Positions 18,587 to 24,322 of a stretch of DNA of 24,322 nucleotides are shown in pieces. Positions within the stretch are counted from its first letter, which is position 1; the number at the start of each line of letters is the position of its first letter. The notes beneath the pieces are model-generated. The model ran no database searches. It saw only the letters and a program-made list of their open reading frames with translations, and was not told the DNA's origin. The position numbers and the translations under genes are program-made. The DNA is from JBDSEG01 sp039920165 (GTDB lineage Bacteria > Pseudomonadota > Gammaproteobacteria > Burkholderiales > Burkholderiaceae_C): NCBI GenBank assembly GCA_039920165.1, contig JBDSEG010000010.1, positions 1 to 24,322 on the forward strand. The letters run 5' to 3'.

Positions 18587-18675
18587 GCGAAGGCTCCAGC
18601 GGATGGACCGTCGCGGCCCGACGGCAGCATGAGCGTAGCGCAGTCGGCGGCCGGCCGGGGGCCGTCGCCGGTTTC

Positions 18676-18882
18676 CTATTCGAGCCGGATATCGGCGTCG
18701 AACGCGACGCTGAGTTTCAGCCCGTCGATCGCGAGCGTCATGCGCGCCGGCAAGGTCTCGTTGCCGCGGATGCGGCCCTCGGAGATCGCCGCCGCAACCG
18801 CTTGCTCGATCTCGCGCTGCGAGCTCACGCCCACCGTCTTCAGAAATTTGCGCAGGCTCAGATTGAAGGTCTCGTCATTCAT
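18676..18882 (-). CDS. DUF6494 family small protein
   Basis: This 68-aa protein matches the pattern of the small cytoplasmic family now called DUF6494: FNLSLRKFLKTVGVSSQREIE near the N-terminus, then GNETLPARMTL and an acidic end. No function is known. It has no signal peptide or membrane segment. Two in-frame ATGs are available (18888 and 18882); a GGAG at 18891-18894 stands 8 nt from the second and only 2 nt from the first, so 18882 is preferred and gives the family N-terminus. It lies between the PhyH gene and the aldo/keto reductase on the same strand, with gaps of 89 and 70 nt, so it may or may not share their transcript. Confidence 0.82.
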   Translation of the reverse strand: MNDETFNLSLRKFLKTVGVSSQREIEQAVAAAISEGRIRGNETLPARMTLAIDGLKLSVAFDADIRLE

Positions 18883-18934
18883 GTGCATTTCTCCGGATCG
18901 CGCGTCGCTCGCGCTTCCAGCCACTGTAGCGGGA

Positions 18935-18949
18935 CTGCCTTCACGGCAG
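18935..18949. terminator. Small hairpin after the aldo/keto reductase gene
   Basis: A 5-bp stem (CTGCC and GGCAG around TTCAC) lies 3 nt beyond the aldo/keto reductase stop on the minus strand. It is short and has no T-tract, so it is only a weak terminator candidate. Confidence 0.2.
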
Positions 18950-18952
18950 CGA

Positions 18953-19819
18953 TCAAAGCATCGCGAGCGGCATGGCACGCCGCGGCGGTGGATGGGCACG
19001 GTCGATCTCGGCGATATCAGCCGGCGTGAGCACGATGGCCGCTGCGTCGATATTGGCCCGCAGATGTTCGGCGCGTACCGCCTTCGGGATCGCGACCACG
19101 CCGGGTTGCGAAAGCAGCCGCGCCAGCGCGATCTGCGCCGCACTCGCACCGTGGCGCGCGCCCACCCGCGCGAGCGCCGGATCGTTCGCGATCGCGCCCT
19201 GGTCGATCGGGCTGTACGCCATGAGCGGCATGCCCTGGGCGCGCTGCCAGGGCAGCAGGTCGAACTCGACGCCACGCGAAGTGAGCGAGTAATAGACCTG
19301 GTTCGCTGCGCACCCGGCCGCGCCGGCGGCGGCACAGGCGGCATCGAGTTCGACCAGGTCCGCGCGATCGAAATTGCTTACACCCCAGGCGCCGATACGC
19401 CCGCGCACCTGCAATTCGGCCATCGCCTGCACGGTCTCGACGAGCGGCACGGCGCCGCGCCAGTGCAGCAGGTACAGGTCGACGCGGTCGAGGCCGAGCC
19501 GGCGCAGGCTGCGCTCGCACGCAGCAGGAAGATCTTCGCCCCCCGCGTTGTGCGGGTAGACCTTGCTGACGACGACGAACCCGTCGCGCCGGAGACCGCC
19601 GCTGCGCAAGGCAGCGCCGACGGCCTTGCCGACGATGCGTTCAGCGCCACCGTCGCCGTACATTTCGGCGCTGTCGATCAGGCGGTAGCCGAGTTCGAGC
19701 GCGCTGCGAACGGCGGCAACCTCGGCAGCTTTTGCGCCAGCGTCTTCGCCCATGCGCCAAGTTCCCAGGCCGATCACCGGCAGGGCGAGCCCGCACTTCG
19801 ATACGACTTCACGCAGCAA
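18953..19819 (-). CDS. Aldo/keto reductase
   Basis: The 288-aa protein is an NADPH-dependent (alpha/beta)8 barrel reductase. From the chosen start, the catalytic tetrad is Asp49 and Tyr54 (DSAEMYGDGGAE), Lys86 (VVSKVYP) and His119 (LLHWRG). The NADPH-binding segment IPKA comes later, in GVVAIPKAVRAEH. It resembles the YeaE/2,5-diketogluconate reductase-like group; the physiological substrate is unknown. The best start is a TTG at 19819, because GGGAGG (19827-19832) lies exactly 7 nt ahead of it; a longer TTG start at 19849 has no such site and would add ten residues that encode the Shine-Dalgarno itself. It is downstream of the lectin-like gene on the same strand (69-nt gap). Confidence 0.92.
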   Translation of the reverse strand: MLREVVSKCGLALPVIGLGTWRMGEDAGAKAAEVAAVRSALELGYRLIDSAEMYGDGGAERIVGKAVGAALRSGGLRRDGFVVVSKVYPHNAGGEDLPAACERSLRRLGLDRVDLYLLHWRGAVPLVETVQAMAELQVRGRIGAWGVSNFDRADLVELDAACAAAGAAGCAANQVYYSLTSRGVEFDLLPWQRAQGMPLMAYSPIDQGAIANDPALARVGARHGASAAQIALARLLSQPGVVAIPKAVRAEHLRANIDAAAIVLTPADIAEIDRAHPPPRRAMPLAML

Positions 19820-19826
19820 GAAAATG

Positions 19827-19832
19827 CCTCCC
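19827..19832 (-). promoter_or_regulatory. Shine-Dalgarno fixing a TTG start of the aldo/keto reductase
   Basis: On the minus strand this reads GGGAGG, followed by 7 nt and then TTG. It supports a rare TTG start; no in-frame ATG is available upstream of the conserved barrel start. Confidence 0.75.
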
Positions 19833-19862
19833 GGGACTGATCGTCGCAAGAGGCATGGTAGC

Positions 19863-19880
19863 CGCCGGCTCGCACCGGCG
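19863..19880. terminator. Hairpin downstream of the lectin-like gene
   Basis: CGCCGG (19863-19868) and CCGGCG (19875-19880) form a 6-bp GC stem 8 nt beyond the stop of the minus-strand gene at 19889. There is no T-tract. It may partly terminate that transcript before the aldo/keto reductase. Confidence 0.3.
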
Positions 19881-19888
19881 ACGGTAGA

Positions 19889-20308
19889 TCAGCGACAGGT
19901 CAGCGTCAGCGACTGACCCTCTCGAACGCTGACGCGTCGCACCGCCTCGTCAGCGCAGCGATAGGTCACGGTCAGTGTCTTCGGACGGTTCGGCGCCGAG
20001 TCGCCGCACAGGTCGTTGTTGGCGGCGATCATCACGTTGCGCCGTCCGCCGGCGACATTGCGAACCGCTTCGGTCGCATCGCAGACCTCGCCGCGAAAGC
20101 CGTACACCGCGCGCTCGAGCCGGATGCGCGAGCCGCGCCGATCCGGACCCTGGTTCTGCGTCGATTCGACGCCATCGCGATAGCCTTGTTCGTAGCCGCG
20201 CTGAAATTCGCGGCTTTGCGCGAAGGCCGGCACGCTGGCAGCCGCCATCGCTGCGATGCAGAAGAGATTGCGCGCAGTGCTGGAAATTTTGGGGTTGCCG
20301 ATGGTCAT
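19889..20308 (-). CDS. Secreted protein with SUEL lectin-like pattern
   Basis: The 139-aa protein has a signal peptide: Lys/Arg-containing start, hydrophobic core at about 15-27, and a Val-Pro-Ala-Phe-Ala cleavage site with cleavage predicted after Ala30. The mature protein opens with a short Arg/Gly/Tyr/Gln segment (RGYEQGYRDG, 37-46). Residues 62-118 then follow the rhamnose/galactose-binding (SUEL) lectin pattern: Ala-x-Tyr-Gly, a Cys, a Val-rich strand, Ala-x-Asn-x-x-Cys-Gly-Asp, and Lys-x-Leu-x-Val-x-Tyr-x-Cys. Mature cysteines at 76, 101, 118 and 138 could form two disulfides in the periplasm. A good Shine-Dalgarno (AGGAGA, 4 nt before ATG) fixes the start. It is divergent from the PAP2 gene. 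The lectin resemblance is by eye and could be weak; otherwise it is a hypothetical periplasmic protein. Confidence 0.8.
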   Translation of the reverse strand: MTIGNPKISSTARNLFCIAAMAAASVPAFAQSREFQRGYEQGYRDGVESTQNQGPDRRGSRIRLERAVYGFRGEVCDATEAVRNVAGGRRNVMIAANNDLCGDSAPNRPKTLTVTYRCADEAVRRVSVREGQSLTLTCR

Positions 20309-20465
20309 GGCGTCTCCTGGAGATGGGTGGTTGGGATATCACCGACAGGTCGGCGAAGGGTCGCGCCACGATAGGTGCGTCTCGATTGGCGTTCGCTCGG
20401 ACGCGGCCCTGCAAGGGCGTAGGAATCCGCCGGAACGAGCCGCACCGGGTCGCGACAATGCGGCC

Positions 20466-21185
20466 ATGCGAATCTCCGGTATCTCCGCCGCCCCGGAATC
20501 CGCCTTCCCCGCTTCTGCTGCGCGCAGCGCGTCGCGCGACCTGTGGATTGCGGCGATGGCGCTCATCGCCCTGCTGCTGTGGGAGCTCTCGGGCCTGGAC
20601 CTCTGGGCGGCGCACCTCTATGGCAACGCGACCGGATTTCCGCTGCGCGAACAGGGGTTCACGAGCGGCGTATTGCACGACGGCGGCCGCCTGCTCGGCT
20701 GGCTCGTGCTCGGCGCCATGATCATCGACGCGGCGTGGCCGACGATCGCCGGCCCGAGCCGCGCGGAGCGGCTGCGCGCGATCGGCGCGACCTTGCTCTG
20801 CCTGCTCGCGGTGCCGCTCATTAAGCGGGCGAGCCGAACCAGCTGCCCGTGGGATCTGATCGAGTTCGGCGGCAGCGCGCTCTATGTGCCGCACTGGATG
20901 CTCGGGGCTTTCGACGGCGGCCCGGGGCATTGTTTCCCATCGGGGCACGCGGTCGCGGCGTTCGCATTCTTCAGCGGCTATTTCCTATTTCGATCGACCC
21001 GTCCGGCGCTCGCGCGCGCCTGGCTAGGCGCGGTGCTCGTCGCCGGCCTCGCCTACGGCTGGGGCCAGCTCGCGCGCGGTGCGCACTACCCGAGCCACAC
21101 GCTGTGGTCGGCCTGGCTGTGCTGGGTCATATGCATGGCGGTCGCAAGGTTGCCGCGCCGGGCGATGCCGCAACCTGCGTCCTGA
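20466..21185 (+). CDS. PAP2-family membrane phosphatase
   Basis: The 239-aa protein is an inner-membrane phosphatase of the PAP2 superfamily, which acts on lipid or isoprenoid phosphates. Hydrophobic segments lie near 26-45, 75-92, 106-119, 162-176, 186-200 and 213-227. Catalytic motifs are Lys120-Arg121 to Arg124 followed by SCPWD, then PSGH at 158-161, and ARGAHYPSH at 203-211 with His207. The aspartate that usually follows the last catalytic histidine is replaced by His211, a variant found in the GAHYPSHTLW group. That group includes lipid A and undecaprenyl-related phosphatases, but the substrate cannot be called. The ATG at 20466 is preferred to the longer open frame upstream, which lacks family-like sequence; no Shine-Dalgarno is evident. 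It converges with pilU. Confidence 0.9.
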   Translation: MRISGISAAPESAFPASAARSASRDLWIAAMALIALLLWELSGLDLWAAHLYGNATGFPLREQGFTSGVLHDGGRLLGWLVLGAMIIDAAWPTIAGPSRAERLRAIGATLLCLLAVPLIKRASRTSCPWDLIEFGGSALYVPHWMLGAFDGGPGHCFPSGHAVAAFAFFSGYFLFRSTRPALARAWLGAVLVAGLAYGWGQLARGAHYPSHTLWSAWLCWVICMAVARLPRRAMPQPAS

Positions 21186-21217
21186 CGAGGGGCGACACTG
21201 GCGCCAGAAAGGCCCCA

Positions 21218-21236
21218 CTGCCATGCCTTTTGGCAG
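21218..21236. terminator. Hairpin between convergent PAP2 and pilU genes
   Basis: CTGCCA (21218-21223) and TGGCAG (21231-21236) form a 6-bp stem with a 7-nt loop in the 91-bp gap between convergent stops. There is no T-tract after it. It is a candidate bidirectional terminator only. Confidence 0.35.
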
Positions 21237-21276
21237 CAGCTCCCACCCGTGACGACCTGCGCCCGCGGCAATGGTG

Positions 21277-22563
21277 TCAGTGCGGGAGGCCACCCGCCGC
21301 CTCGGCGAGCCGCTTCTTCTCGCGCAGCCGCTCCAGTTCGGCGTCCTCCAACTCGCGTCGCTTCGTCTGCTGGCGCTGCAGAGCTGCGTCGCGCTCCTTC
21401 TCGACCTCTTCCGCGCTCGGGCTTTCCTCGATCGACAGGTCCATGAAATTGGACGGGGGAGGCTCCCCGCGCGCGCTCTTGAGCTTGATGTTCAAGCGCA
21501 GCTCGTTGGCCGAGTCGGCGTTGCGAAGCGCCTCCTCGAAGCTGATCAGCCCCTCGTTATAGAGCTCGAACAGGGCCCAGTCGAAGGTGCGCATGCCGAG
21601 CTCGCGCGACTTGGTCATGATCGCCTTGATCTCGTGGAACTCGCCCTGGAAGATGCGCTCGGCGATGGTCGGCGTATTGAGCAGGATCTCGATCGCGGCG
21701 GCGCGGCCGTGGCCGTCCTCGCGCCGCACCAGACGCTGAGAGACGATGGCGCGCAGGTTGGCCGACAGGTCCATCAGCAGCTGCGTGCGACGCTCCTCGG
21801 GGAAGAAATTGATTATGCGTTCGATGGTCTGGCTGGCGCTGTTGGCGTGCAGCGTGCCGAGGCACAGGTGACCGGTCTCGGCGAACGCGATCGCATGCTC
21901 CATCGTCTCGGCGTCGCGGATCTCGCCGATCAGGATCACGTCAGGGGCCTGGCGCAGGGTGTTCTTCAGCGCGTGGCGCCAGGAATGCGTGTCGACCCCG
22001 ACCTCGCGGTGGGTGACGAGCGACTTCTGCGAGACGTGCACGTACTCGACCGGATCCTCGACCGTGATGATGTGGCCGGCCGAAATACGATTGCGGTGAT
22101 CGATCAGCGCGGCGAGCGTGGTCGACTTGCCGGAGCCCGTCGCACCGACGACGAGCACCAGTCCGCGCTTGTTCATCACCACCTCTTTCAGGATCGGCGG
22201 TAGCTTGAGCTTCTCGAAGTTCGGGATCTCGGAGGCGATCGTGCGGATCACCATGCTCACGGCCTGCTGCTGCACCAGCACATTGACGCGAAAGCGCGAC
22301 AGCCCGGGAATGGACATGGCGAAATTGCATTCCATCTCGGCCGCGAATTCCTCGCGCTGGCGCGGATTCATCATTGCGTGTGCGAGCGTGCGCGTCACGT
22401 CGGCCGTCAGCTTCTGCGCCGTCAGCGGCTGCATGCTGCCGTGCGACTTGATGCTGGGCGGAAAGTCGGCGGCGACGAAGAGGTCGGAGCCGCCCGCCTG
22501 GCTCATCGCGCCGAGCAGCTTGTGCATGTAGGCGCGGGCCTGCTCTTCGGTGAATGTGGACAC
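21277..22563 (-). CDS. pilU: Type IV pilus retraction ATPase PilU
   Basis: PilU works with PilT at the base of type IV pili to depolymerise the fibre for twitching. The 428-aa protein has Walker A GATGSGKS at 140-147, an Asp box (TVEDPVEY, 168-175), Walker B ILIGEI at 210-215 and the His box between His232 and His239. The EIKAIMTKSRELGMRTFDWALFELY segment (about 311-335) is typical of PilU. A charged, Glu/Arg-rich C-terminal tail (about 380-425) probably forms a coiled coil. The start is best placed at the GTG at 22563: AGGAGG (22571-22576) lies 7 nt before it, whereas the ATGs at 22596/22593 lie upstream of that site and would translate it. No pilT is next to it in the window; a second family member lies in the dap cluster. 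Confidence 0.93.
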   Translation of the reverse strand: MSTFTEEQARAYMHKLLGAMSQAGGSDLFVAADFPPSIKSHGSMQPLTAQKLTADVTRTLAHAMMNPRQREEFAAEMECNFAMSIPGLSRFRVNVLVQQQAVSMVIRTIASEIPNFEKLKLPPILKEVVMNKRGLVLVVGATGSGKSTTLAALIDHRNRISAGHIITVEDPVEYVHVSQKSLVTHREVGVDTHSWRHALKNTLRQAPDVILIGEIRDAETMEHAIAFAETGHLCLGTLHANSASQTIERIINFFPEERRTQLLMDLSANLRAIVSQRLVRREDGHGRAAAIEILLNTPTIAERIFQGEFHEIKAIMTKSRELGMRTFDWALFELYNEGLISFEEALRNADSANELRLNIKLKSARGEPPPSNFMDLSIEESPSAEEVEKERDAALQRQQTKRRELEDAELERLREKKRLAEAAGGLPH

Positions 22564-22570
22564 GGATCGG

Positions 22571-22576
22571 CCTCCT
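22571..22576 (-). promoter_or_regulatory. Perfect Shine-Dalgarno fixing a GTG start of pilU
   Basis: The minus strand reads AGGAGG 7 nt ahead of GTG at 22563. This is the strongest ribosome-binding site in the window and favours GTG over the two upstream ATGs. Confidence 0.85.
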
Positions 22577-22681
22577 GCATTGATGCGGTCCATCATGGGT
22601 CCGCGACCGGATTCCTAAATGTTGCAAAGCGACGCAATCGCGGCGGTTATCCGGCTTCCGCCACGCAACCTTCACCGGTCG

Positions 22682-22698
22682 CGCAGATCCAATGCCAA
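22682..22698 (-). promoter_or_regulatory. Possible sigma-54-like promoter upstream of pilU
   Basis: The minus strand reads TTGGCATTGGATCTGCG, with GG and GC dinucleotides exactly 10 nt apart, close to the TGGCACG-N4-TTGC consensus. It lies about 120 nt before the pilU GTG. One such match can occur by chance, and pilU is not a known sigma-54 target. Confidence 0.25.
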
Positions 22699-22720
22699 GG
22701 CCGTACATAGGTGAAAACGG

Positions 22721-22726
22721 TATAAT
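22721..22726 (+). promoter_or_regulatory. -10 box of a probable rpoD leader promoter
   Basis: A perfect TATAAT stands about 195 nt before the rpoD start in otherwise GC-rich DNA. No good -35 hexamer is visible at 16-18 nt spacing, so the promoter may need an activator or be weak. Transcription would start near 22733. Confidence 0.6.
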
Positions 22727-22765
22727 CCACTGCTTTGCGCAGCAGCCTTCTGCCCAGACGCCGCC

Positions 22766-22800
22766 AACCCGCCGCCATGAGGATGGTCGTGGGTTTTTTT
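22766..22800 (+). terminator. Intrinsic terminator in the rpoD leader
   Basis: A 13-bp stem with one mismatch and two G-U pairs (22766-22778 with 22783-22795) closes on a GAGG loop and runs into seven Ts (22794-22800). It begins only about 33 nt after the expected transcript start and 120 nt before rpoD. It would act as an attenuator of rpoD or as the end of a short RNA of about 65-70 nt. Confidence 0.72.
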
Positions 22801-22919
22801 GTTCCAGCGCCGCTGCCCGCGATGACTTTCGAAGCGGGCAAACGCCCTCAGATGTCATGGGCCATGCGGCGCCGCACAGGCGCGCCGGCCCGTACCGACC
22901 GATCGACCAGGAAAATCGC

Positions 22920-24322
22920 ATGACCGCGAAAAAAACCCCTCTCGCCCCCCCGGCACCCGTCGGCGGCGTCAAGCGCAAGCCCGTTGCCGAAACAAAACCG
23001 GCGGGCAAGTCCACCGCAAAAGTCGCGCCCACGCCGGCGAAGAAGACAGCGGTCGCAGGCAAGCGTTCAGCCAGCGCCAAGCCGTCCGCGGCCGCCAAGC
23101 CCTCGACCCCGGTTGCGAAGTCGAAACCGGCGGTGAAGGTCAAGCCGGTCCTCGCCGAGCCGCCCGTCCTGGACGACGATGTATTCGACGTCGAAGACGG
23201 TCTGGATATCGGCGCCGAGGTGGTCGAGGACCTGGTCGAAGGCGTCGAGGCGCCCGAGGCCGCGCAGGTCGAGACCAAGGCCAAGGTCAAGCCGTTGCGC
23301 ATGAAGGTTCCGAAGTCGAAGGAGCGTGCGCTCATCCGCGAGTTCGGCCTGGATGTGACCACGCTCACCGAGGAAGAGGCGACCAAGCGCCGCACCGAGC
23401 TCAAGACGCTCGTCAAGATGGGTAAGCTGCGCGGCTTTCTGACCCAGCAGGAAATCAACGACCACCTGCCCGAGAAGCTGGTCGACGTCGAGGTGATGGA
23501 AGCCATCGTCAAGATGCTCAACGACATGGGCATCGCGGTCTACGAGCAGGCGCCCGATGCGGCGACCCTGCTGGTGGCCGGCGGCGGCGCGACCACCGCG
23601 ACCGACGAAGAGGCTGAAGAGGCTGCCGAGGCGGCGCTGTCGACGGTCGACTCCGAGTTCGGCCGGACCACCGACCCGGTGCGCATGTACATGCGCGAGA
23701 TGGGAACGGTCGAACTGCTCACGCGCGAGGGCGAGATCGAGATCGCCAAGCGCATCGAGGCCGGCCTGCAGGCCATGATGCTGGCCATCTCGGCATCGCC
23801 GGCCATCATGGCCGAAATCCTCACCTACGGCGACAAGATCGCCGCCGGCCAGATGACCATCTCCGAAGTGGTCGACGGCTTCGTCGTGGCCGACGAGGCC
23901 GACGACTACGTGGCCGAGGAAGACGTCGACTCGTTCGAGGACGAGGACGACGACGACGGCGCCGGCGGCAGCAAGGCGATGACCAAGCGGCTCGAGGAAC
24001 TGCGGGTCGCCGCCCTCGCCCGTTTCGGCTCGCTGCGCGCCGGCTTCGATGCGCTGCGCCAGGCCTTCGAGACCCACGGCTACGACTCTCCGGCCTACCG
24101 CGACGCACAAAGGTTGCTCAGCGAGCAGTTGATGACGATCCGCTTTACGGTGAAGACGATCGACAAGCTGTGCGGCATCCTGCGTTCGCAGGTCGACGAT
24201 GTGCGCCGCCACGAGCGCGAGATCCGCAAGATCGTGGTCGACAAATGCGGCATGCCGCAAGAGCACTTCATCAAGAAGTTTCCGCCGAATGCGCTCAACC
24301 TGAAATGGGTCGATACCGAGGT
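22920..24322 (+). CDS. rpoD: RNA polymerase sigma factor RpoD (partial, 3' end beyond window)
   Basis: RpoD is the primary sigma-70 factor that directs RNA polymerase to housekeeping promoters. The 467 codons seen contain a Lys/Ala/Pro-rich N-terminal extension (about 1-125), then region 1.1 from about residue 131 (KSKERALIREFGLDVTTLTEEEA and on to the acidic MGIAVYEQAPDA part). Region 1.2 starts near 251 (TTDPVRMYMREMGTVELLTREGEIEIAKRIE). The acidic non-conserved region follows (about 326-350, a run of Asp/Glu). Regions 2 to 4, which bind promoters, lie beyond the window. The frame has no stop up to the window end. The ATG at 22920 is the first in frame with the extension; its Shine-Dalgarno (CAGGAAAA) is modest. 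dnaG, which often precedes rpoD, is not upstream here; pilU is divergent instead. Confidence 0.95.
   Translation, partial: MTAKKTPLAPPAPVGGVKRKPVAETKPAGKSTAKVAPTPAKKTAVAGKRSASAKPSAAAKPSTPVAKSKPAVKVKPVLAEPPVLDDDVFDVEDGLDIGAEVVEDLVEGVEAPEAAQVETKAKVKPLRMKVPKSKERALIREFGLDVTTLTEEEATKRRTELKTLVKMGKLRGFLTQQEINDHLPEKLVDVEVMEAIVKMLNDMGIAVYEQAPDAATLLVAGGGATTATDEEAEEAAEAALSTVDSEFGRTTDPVRMYMREMGTVELLTREGEIEIAKRIEAGLQAMMLAISASPAIMAEILTYGDKIAAGQMTISEVVDGFVVADEADDYVAEEDVDSFEDEDDDDGAGGSKAMTKRLEELRVAALARFGSLRAGFDALRQAFETHGYDSPAYRDAQRLLSEQLMTIRFTVKTIDKLCGILRSQVDDVRRHEREIRKIVVDKCGMPQEHFIKKFPPNALNLKWVDTE

Larger units (their letters stand above)
22564..22919. other. 356-bp divergent intergenic region pilU / rpoD
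   Basis: This is the only gap over 300 bp. Toward pilU it holds a possible sigma-54-type motif (22682-22698, minus). Toward rpoD it holds a TATAAT box (22721-22726), a small hairpin at the likely transcript start (CTGCT/AGCAG, 22730-22745), an intrinsic terminator (22766-22800), a 7-bp stem (TGCCCGC at 22814-22820, GCGGGCA at 22834-22840), and short palindromes at 22856-22866 and 22865-22876. An in-frame leader ORF from 22777 ends at 22923, overlapping the rpoD ATG, but has no ribosome-binding site. Confidence 0.7.

Noticed and set aside
16441..19840. Long plus-strand open frames opposite the SAF-dehydrogenase, PhyH and aldo/keto reductase genes
   Set aside because: The minus-strand genes have complete catalytic motifs. 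The plus-strand frames have none and overlap one another.
22777..22923. A 48-codon leader ORF that ends overlapping the rpoD start (ATGA)
   Set aside because: The overlap suggests coupling, but there is no Shine-Dalgarno, its start lies inside the terminator stem, and the peptide has no regulatory codon run. It is kept only as a note.

Overview
The window is GC-rich chromosomal DNA of a betaproteobacterium. A Burkholderiales or Rhodocyclales-type lineage is likely, but the sequence alone does not fix the genus. The evidence is gene content and order: smc-zipA-ligA on one strand; a dapC-dapD-(PilT/PilU-family ATPase)-dapE-prmB-yheS series on the other; a DUF6494 gene; and an RpoD with a long Lys/Ala/Pro-rich N-terminal extension. 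Almost all of it is housekeeping sequence. I saw no tRNA, rRNA, CRISPR array, insertion sequence, prophage or integrase.

Layout. Positions 1-152 hold the 3' end of a beta-propeller-like gene, convergent with ligA. The minus-strand unit smc -> zipA-like -> ligA (7056 down to 182) covers chromosome organisation, division and DNA ligation. A 93-bp palindromic repeat lies between zipA and ligA. From a divergent promoter region (7057-7195) the plus strand carries queF (queuosine), dapC, dapD, a type IV pilus retraction-family ATPase, dapE (the succinylase branch of lysine/DAP synthesis), prmB (ribosomal protein L3 methylation) and the ABC-F gene yheS. A second copy of the palindromic repeat lies between prmB and yheS. 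An ohrR-ohr peroxide-defence operon follows, with a clear inverted-repeat operator. It faces a strong hairpin shared with the next, convergent set.

From 20308 down to 16312 the minus strand holds a secreted protein with a weak rhamnose/galactose-lectin (SUEL)-like pattern, an aldo/keto reductase, a DUF6494 protein, a PhyH-type dioxygenase, and a dehydrogenase with a C-terminal SAF domain. The last two genes are 1 nt apart. A PAP2 phosphatase gene (plus) and pilU (minus) converge near 21200. The window ends inside rpoD (plus), whose roughly 190-nt leader carries a TATAAT box followed closely by a well-formed intrinsic terminator.

No obvious new defence or mobile system is present. The points most worth a second look are the terminator in the rpoD leader, the two copies of one palindromic repeat, the single-cysteine OhrR with its operator, the lectin-like periplasmic protein, and the coupled PhyH/SAF-dehydrogenase pair of unknown substrate.
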